A stretch of 11,611 nt of DNA from positions 1 through 11,611 of the forward strand of contig JBILLA010000064.1 of NCBI GenBank assembly GCA_044376365.1. Direction: 5' to 3'. Position numbers and translations under genes: made by a program. Below the pieces are notes generated by a model that made no database searches, was not told where the DNA came from, and saw only the letters and a program-made list of their open reading frames with translations. Source of the DNA: JBIKWN01 sp044376365 (GTDB lineage: Bacteria; Bdellovibrionota_C; UBA2361; JBIKWN01). This document shows, piece by piece, positions 7,505 through 11,611 of the stretch. The first letter of the stretch is position 1. The number at the start of each line of letters is the position of its first letter.

Positions 7505-7528
7505 GGTAACTTTTAGAAAAAAGTTACC
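7505..7528. repeat. Perfect hairpin, 10-bp stem and 4-nt loop
   Basis: GGTAACTTTT (7505-7514), loop AGAA, AAAAGTTACC (7519-7528), with no mismatch. The stem is only moderately GC-rich and no T-run follows outside it on either strand, so it is a poor classical terminator. It lies between the lipoprotein gene and the receptor promoter region and shares its right arm with the adjacent direct repeats. It could cap transcripts from the lipoprotein gene. Confidence 0.6.
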
Positions 7529-7555
7529 CTGTACCCTGAAAAGTTACCCTGTACC
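7519..7555. repeat. Two tandem copies of a 17-bp repeat at the 3' end of the lipoprotein gene
   Basis: AAAAGTTACCCTGTACC occurs at 7519-7535 and again, identically, at 7539-7555, separated by CTGA (20-bp period). The second copy ends exactly at the lipoprotein stop codon (TAA, 7558-7556). On the minus strand each copy contains the near-repeats GGTAC and GGGTAAC. With the inverted copy of its left end at 7505-7514 this looks like a small dispersed repeat or palindromic element. Possible relationships are to elements mobilised by REP-associated transposases; no transposase is present here. Confidence 0.65.
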
Positions 7556-7933
7556 TTATTTTGAGGCGGCGGTGGTGACGCAGCCCCCGGCGATGCGGTT
7601 TAGGTGCACATCGATCATTTTGACGGTGATGCCTGATTTTGAGGGGTCTAGACGTGGGCATTCAACTGTATAGCTTCTCGTATAGTCTTTGTATGCTCTG
7701 GACCAATACATTGTCGTTGTGCCACGTGGCATGAGGGCTGTTTCGCCAGGTTTAAGCCGAAATCCAGCGCCTCCTCCAGATACATTGATTACATTGTAGG
7801 TTGAGTCTTGAATGTCGTTTCGTATTCGAATTCGCCCAGCAGGAGCTGGTCGTTCGCAGCCTAAGATAAAAAATAGAGTAAAGAGTATGATGAGCAAACT
7901 ATTTTTTGATAAGCTTCTATGACTATAGTACAT
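7556..7933 (-). CDS. Small lipoprotein of unknown function
   Basis: The protein is 125 aa from ATG 7933. GGAGGAG (7942-7936) stands just upstream: the core GGAGG is 4 nt from the ATG, strong but tight. Residues 11-25 are hydrophobic, followed by lipobox ILGC with lipidated C26. The next residue is Glu, not Asp, so outer-membrane sorting is expected. The mature part of 100 residues looks like a compact beta fold (GRIRIRNDIQD, VSGGGAGFRLKPGETALMPRG, YKDYTRSYTVECP, ITVKMIDVHLNRIAGGC). C92 and C118 could form a disulfide. I do not recognise the family and propose no function. The gene is divergent from hpt with only 26 bp between start codons. The tandem repeats begin directly at its stop codon. 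Confidence 0.82.
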   Translation of the reverse strand: MYYSHRSLSKNSLLIILFTLFFILGCERPAPAGRIRIRNDIQDSTYNVINVSGGGAGFRLKPGETALMPRGTTTMYWSRAYKDYTRSYTVECPRLDPSKSGITVKMIDVHLNRIAGGCVTTAASK

Positions 7934-7959
7934 TGCTCCTCCAACTCATTGAAAAGATT

Positions 7960-8496
7960 ATGATTCCAAAAAACTACCGATTGCAATTCAAAAGAGAGCA
8001 GATTCAACAGATAGTGCATCAGCTTGCTGAGCAGCTCGAGCCCTGGGTTGATGAGCAATCAAAAGCAACGGGTCAGGATGTTATTGCGATTCCAATTCTT
8101 CATGGCGGGATCTTTTTCTATGCAGACCTGTCTCGAGAAATCCAGCATTCATTAACGCTCTTTCCTCTGAAAGCTTCTGCCTATACTGGAAATGAGACAC
8201 AAGCATCTGAGCTCAAAATTGATTTTGATTTCTCAACAGTAAAGGGACGTGCGGTGCTTCTTGCAGATGAAATTTGTGAGAGTGGACGTTCGCTCAGTGA
8301 AGTAACAAAAGCATGCTATAACGCGGGTGCAGTTGCTGTTGCACAGGCAGTGCTTATTCGACGAGAAGGTGCTGGTACGTTTGAGCCGAAGTTTGTTGGA
8401 TGGAATTATAACGGTCCTGAGTGGTTCGTTGGATACGGTATGGATGATAATGGGCGACACCGAAACCTTGGTGATATTTACGTTATAGAAAAATAG
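7960..8496 (+). CDS. hpt: Hypoxanthine phosphoribosyltransferase
   Basis: This cytoplasmic purine-salvage enzyme joins hypoxanthine (and often guanine) to PRPP, giving IMP or GMP and pyrophosphate. The protein is 178 aa from ATG 7960, the usual length. Key parts are the loop ILHGG (residues 46-50), the PRPP-binding motif VLLADEICESGRSL (99-112, acidic pair D103-E104) and the C-terminal purine/Mg region WFVGYGMDDNGRHRNL (155-170). The family norm in the PRPP motif is DD or ED, so D-E is a mild variation. A TTG at 7906 would extend it into the divergent lipoprotein gene and add no conserved residues. GAAAAG gives only a weak ribosome-binding site. wzt follows after 14 bp, so they may share a transcript although their functions are unrelated. 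A guanine- or xanthine-preferring relative cannot be excluded. Confidence 0.9.
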   Translation: MIPKNYRLQFKREQIQQIVHQLAEQLEPWVDEQSKATGQDVIAIPILHGGIFFYADLSREIQHSLTLFPLKASAYTGNETQASELKIDFDFSTVKGRAVLLADEICESGRSLSEVTKACYNAGAVAVAQAVLIRREGAGTFEPKFVGWNYNGPEWFVGYGMDDNGRHRNLGDIYVIEK

Positions 8497-8510
8497 CACT
8501 GACGCTCTGT

Positions 8511-9794
8511 ATGCACTCAGTCGATATTAAAAACCTCACGAAGTCGTTTTATCGACAAACAGTTCGTAAAAGTTATACGACGATTAAATCTGCACTTTTT
8601 TCCTTTGGTCGTGCGCAGGAGCCGACAGCAGATCACCTGCATACGGTGATAAAAGATCTGACGATGCGTGTGCCTCAGGGCGCGTCCATGGGAGTCATCG
8701 GGCGCAATGGTTCTGGAAAATCAACGCTCTTGAAATTGATTACTGGTATCTATAAGCCTGATAGCGGCTCGATTGAGCTGCATGGCAGAGTTGCTGCACT
8801 TATTGAGCTTGGCGCTGGGTTTCATCCTGATTTTACTGGGCGAGAGAATGTCTATCTTGGTGGCGTGATGCACGGACTCTCTAAGAAAGAGATTACAGAG
8901 CGCTTTGATGAAATTGTCGCTTTCGCAGAACTTGAAGCTGTTATTGATGATCCTGTTCGTACCTATTCATCGGGCATGTTTATGCGTCTTGGGTTTAGTT
9001 TGGCAGTCCATACAAATCCCGATGTGTTAATCGTTGATGAAGTGCTTGCTGTTGGCGATGCTCGTTTTGTAAATAAGTGTAAAGATAAAGTGAGCGAGCT
9101 TCGTCGTGAGGGTAAGACCTTACTCTTAGTCAGCCATGATCTTGAAGCTGTTGAGCGATGGTGTGATGAAGTTGTTTGGCTTCACGAAGGCATTGTGAAA
9201 GATAGAGGAGATCCTCGTCGAGTTATTGATGCATATCGAAATTGGGTCGAGCACGCCGAGGAAGAAGATATTATTAAAGCTGAAACTGAAGAGCCTCACG
9301 CGATACAATCGAGTGCGTTTATTGATACGCCTACCCAAGAACAAGAAGTGCGACGATGGGGGTCTCGAGAAATTGAAATTACTGCAGTCTCATTGCATGG
9401 AGCTTCCTCAGATCAGAGTGAGAAGCGTATCTTTCATTCTGATGATCAACTCACCATTGAGATGCACTATCGAACGCATCAAGCAGCACTGGTACAAAAA
9501 GAAGATCTCGTGTTTGGTGTTGCTATTCATCGCCATGATGGTCTTCAGATCTATGGCACCAATACTGATATTGAAAAAATTTCACTCGACAAAGTACAGC
9601 ACTCTGGTGTTATCACGTTCCGCCTTATGCCGAATCAGCTCACCGATGCTCGCTATACGATTGATGTTGCCTGCCATCGCAAAGATGGTTATGCCTATGA
9701 TTATCATAAGCACGTTATTGAATTTGCCGTACGGCAACGGGGCGCCGCATGCGTTGGAGTGTTCATGCCTCATACTGAATGGCAGATCGCCTAA
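8511..9794 (+). CDS. Wzt/KpsT/TagH-type polysaccharide export ABC ATPase with C-terminal glycan-binding domain
   Basis: This ATPase subunit powers export of undecaprenol-linked polysaccharide (O-antigen type) across the inner membrane. The protein is 427 aa. Residues 1-245 form the nucleotide-binding domain: Walker A GRNGSGKST (64-72), the family segment ALIELGAGFHPDFTGREN, signature YSSGM (152-156), Walker B VLIVDE with catalytic E177, and switch H209 in VSHD. A linker to about 280 leads to a beta-rich C-terminal domain (RWGSREIEITAV, LVFGVAIHRHDGLQIYGT, HVIEFAV). This matches the Wzt C-terminal domain that recognises the capped O-chain end in E. coli O8/O9a; the E. coli proteins are of similar length. 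The membrane partner Wzm is not in the window: upstream is hpt and downstream is a gene on the opposite strand. The start at 8511 has a poor ribosome-binding site. Confidence 0.9.
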   Translation: MHSVDIKNLTKSFYRQTVRKSYTTIKSALFSFGRAQEPTADHLHTVIKDLTMRVPQGASMGVIGRNGSGKSTLLKLITGIYKPDSGSIELHGRVAALIELGAGFHPDFTGRENVYLGGVMHGLSKKEITERFDEIVAFAELEAVIDDPVRTYSSGMFMRLGFSLAVHTNPDVLIVDEVLAVGDARFVNKCKDKVSELRREGKTLLLVSHDLEAVERWCDEVVWLHEGIVKDRGDPRRVIDAYRNWVEHAEEEDIIKAETEEPHAIQSSAFIDTPTQEQEVRRWGSREIEITAVSLHGASSDQSEKRIFHSDDQLTIEMHYRTHQAALVQKEDLVFGVAIHRHDGLQIYGTNTDIEKISLDKVQHSGVITFRLMPNQLTDARYTIDVACHRKDGYAYDYHKHVIEFAVRQRGAACVGVFMPHTEWQIA

Positions 9795-9805
9795 GGAATA
9801 TATTC

Positions 9806-11389
9806 TTACTGACCTTGCTTGTTGCCGAGGTCAAACGCTTTCCAGTTTTTATTCTCTATAGATATCGCATCTTGATGCTGGTTGATCTCAGAGTTCTTTT
9901 TGCTCTTTTTCAGTATCAATATCCCTGTTGATGGCGTTGATGTGTTATCTAAGAGTTGAAGCTGACTTTGGATTGTTGGATCACGATAGGTATAGAACTG
10001 AGCTGAGTAGGGAAACTTGTTACGGAACATCAGGGACGTATGCTCTCCGGATTTCTCTACCATCGTTAAAATGGTTTTTGTTGAGAGAGAGTCGCTTAAT
10101 CGCGGTGCAAGAACAATCAGTATGAGCATAGTGAGCGCAAAGAGCTGTGCGACTGGTCGAAAAAGAAGATGCTGTTTTTCTAGTTCTGTTCGGAATAGGT
10201 AGGCTGGAAGTAGCAGCAGTATGATGGGGATGAAAGGGGCGAATGTGAACTCTTTATTCGCTATGAAGAGTCCAAGACACCCAAGAGCCGCTAGGATAGA
10301 GAGAATATAGAGCAGCCTTTTTGCAATTTGATGTGCTTGAGGCGTGTGGCACACGATATATGCGGTCGTGATACTGAGTCCAGCAAAGCCAGGAAGTAGG
10401 TAAGTAACAAGGACATTGTTACTGATTGCAAAGAAAAGAACAGGGCTAAGCCCCCACAGTATACACAGACTAAACCACCGTTGATTGCTCTTGTCTGATG
10501 TGTGCCATGTTGGTTTTAAGTAGAACCATGTCAGTATCCAAGGAAGGAATGCTACAAGTAGCATCGGTACGATTGCGGCACGGAAGGTACGGTGTGCTGT
10601 GCCGTAGAGATCCTCATAGTCAGGAGAAATGAATCGCTTGAAATTTTCATTCACAAAAAAATATTTGATGAGTCCAGGACTTTGTTGTTCTGCGATAAGA
10701 AACCAGGGCACCACTAGTATCAGAAAAATTATAATGCCAGGAATGAGTCTGAGACGAAAAAGCGGAGCAAGCGTTCTTTGTAAAGCGCACCATAACACCA
10801 GCGGCAAACCAACAAGTACAAGACAGACAGGACCTTTCGTCATAAAGCCACCTGCGAGTGAGATGAAAAAGAGCAGATCGAAATTTGATTTTTTTTGTGC
10901 TTCGTTTTGTATCGTGAAGAGTATGAAGGTTGCCAGTGCAGCGGTGACAAAAAAAGCAAGTGTTGTATCAATAATGCATACACCATGAAATATTGTGAAC
11001 AGTGGTGTTGCAATAAGGATAAGGGCTGTCATGTGTGCAACTGCTGCACCAAAGAGTGTCATTGCAACATACCAGCTGATCAAGATAATACCAGCTCCGG
11101 CAATCATTGAGGGTAACCGAGCAGCAAATTCATTAAATCCAAATATCTTGAGTGAAGCGGCAGTGAGCCAAAAGTGAAGCGGAGGTTTTCCCCAAAAAGG
11201 AATGTAGCCATCCCCTCTGTCTATCATCGGTGTTAACCACTGATTACTTTGAACCATTTTTAGTGCCATCGAAGCATAGCGGGCTTCTGTCGGATCAAGC
11301 AGGGCGGGGTATTGCAGGCAGTATAGCCGTACCAAGCATATGAGTGCGACTATTATAAAAAGAGGAGAGTGGTCTTTTACTTTCAACAT
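9806..11389 (-). CDS. ArnT-like GT-C glycosyltransferase, polytopic membrane protein
   Basis: This integral membrane transferase of the PMT/ArnT (GT83-like) family moves a sugar from an undecaprenyl-phosphate carrier to a periplasmic acceptor such as lipid A, glycan or protein. The protein is 527 aa. Residues 10-26 form the first helix, followed by LLDPTEARYASMALKM with acidic D32 and E35 in the first periplasmic loop. Then come GKPPLHFWLTA (67-77), FAARLPS (88-94) and D141 in CIIDTTLAFF. About 12 hydrophobic helices extend to residue 437. The last 90 residues form a soluble domain. The motif order fits ArnT-type enzymes; the sugar and acceptor are unknown. No L-Ara4N synthesis genes are nearby. 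It faces wzt, with 11 bp between stop codons, so a shared theme of surface glycan work is inferred. ATG 11389 lacks a clear ribosome-binding site. Confidence 0.88.
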   Translation of the reverse strand: MLKVKDHSPLFIIVALICLVRLYCLQYPALLDPTEARYASMALKMVQSNQWLTPMIDRGDGYIPFWGKPPLHFWLTAASLKIFGFNEFAARLPSMIAGAGIILISWYVAMTLFGAAVAHMTALILIATPLFTIFHGVCIIDTTLAFFVTAALATFILFTIQNEAQKKSNFDLLFFISLAGGFMTKGPVCLVLVGLPLVLWCALQRTLAPLFRLRLIPGIIIFLILVVPWFLIAEQQSPGLIKYFFVNENFKRFISPDYEDLYGTAHRTFRAAIVPMLLVAFLPWILTWFYLKPTWHTSDKSNQRWFSLCILWGLSPVLFFAISNNVLVTYLLPGFAGLSITTAYIVCHTPQAHQIAKRLLYILSILAALGCLGLFIANKEFTFAPFIPIILLLLPAYLFRTELEKQHLLFRPVAQLFALTMLILIVLAPRLSDSLSTKTILTMVEKSGEHTSLMFRNKFPYSAQFYTYRDPTIQSQLQLLDNTSTPSTGILILKKSKKNSEINQHQDAISIENKNWKAFDLGNKQGQ

Positions 11390-11611
11390 CTGAAGCCCAA
11401 TGGTGCACTCAATTTTCTGATATGAACAGCCTGCCGTTCTGCACAGGTACTTGGTGGCAGTGGGACATAGTCAGAGGATAGGGAGGTGTTTTGTCTGTTA
11501 TAACATGTTGATTTAACTGGATAATTATATTTCAATCAGCTATCTATTTTGTCCTTTCGCTAAGGCGCTTTCTTAACTTAGTGCCTCTCGTAAGAAGTAT
11601 CCTCCTTATAA
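11390..11611. other. Intergenic region at right edge; no convincing gene
   Basis: No long reading frame is visible. It probably contains the promoter of the glycosyltransferase: a TATAAT lies on the minus strand (11529-11524) without a good -35, and the palindrome TGTTATAACA (11496-11505) could be a regulatory site. Near the edge AGGCGCT (11563-11569) and AGTGCCT (11580-11586) can form a 7-bp stem with one G-T pair and a 10-nt loop, without a T-run. A minus-strand frame stays open from the edge for 21 codons to TAG 11546-11544 and reads as a basic tail. This could be the end of an upstream gene or chance. Confidence 0.4.

Noticed and set aside
7505..7528. Rho-independent terminator for the lipoprotein gene
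   Set aside because: The stem is perfect but has only three GC pairs in ten, and no T-run follows the hairpin on either strand; kept as a repeat instead.
9795..9805. Bidirectional terminator between wzt and the glycosyltransferase gene
   Set aside because: The 11-bp gap is too short and shows no inverted repeat that continues convincingly into the flanking genes.
9226..9861. A 211-codon plus-strand frame overlapping wzt and the end of the glycosyltransferase gene
   Set aside because: It is out of frame with the C-terminal domain of wzt, which has clear family motifs; its own product has no motif or ribosome-binding site.

Overview
The window comes from a motile Gram-negative bacterium. It encodes chemotaxis proteins, an outer-membrane TonB-dependent receptor with its own TonB, a second predicted outer-membrane barrel, a lipoprotein, and two enzymes of surface-polysaccharide or lipid modification. 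The signalling tip of the chemoreceptor (FKTQLLSFNASIEAARAG) resembles receptors I associate with Bdellovibrio-like and other delta-type lineages. That placement is a weak inference. Most starts lack a clear Shine-Dalgarno sequence.

Region 1 (1-3523), chemotaxis. A CheA histidine kinase runs off the left edge on the minus strand. Facing it across about 200 bp are a transmembrane chemoreceptor and CheV, 16 bp apart on the plus strand. The spacer holds a sigma-28-like promoter aimed at cheA, a 12-bp palindrome and a perfect 18-bp dyad in front of the receptor. The three products belong to one pathway: receptor to CheW/CheV/CheA complex to phosphoryl flow.

Region 2 (3520-7390), outer-membrane uptake. 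Three minus-strand genes read in the order FecA-like receptor, tonB, and a beta-barrel protein of the 'phenol MetA degradation' family. The receptor would be energised by the neighbouring TonB; ExbB and ExbD are not in the window, nor is a periplasmic or inner-membrane transporter. The last gene converges on cheV, and their stop codons overlap by 4 bp.

Region 3 (7391-7933). The receptor upstream region is followed by a short repeat cluster (two 17-bp direct repeats plus a 10-bp-stem hairpin), then a small lipoprotein of unknown function.

Region 4 (7960-9794). A hypoxanthine phosphoribosyltransferase gene starts only 26 bp from the divergent lipoprotein gene. A Wzt-type polysaccharide-export ATPase follows, without its membrane partner.

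Region 5 (9806-11611). A polytopic ArnT-like GT-C glycosyltransferase lies on the minus strand, convergent with wzt. Its 222-bp upstream region has no convincing gene.

No tRNA, rRNA, CRISPR array, insertion sequence or phage gene was seen. Every gene except the lipoprotein belongs to a recognisable family, and I see no clear new multi-gene system. The most unusual items are the repeat cluster, the TonB with a long cytoplasmic extension in a receptor-tonB-barrel operon, and the regulatory dyads between cheA and the receptor.
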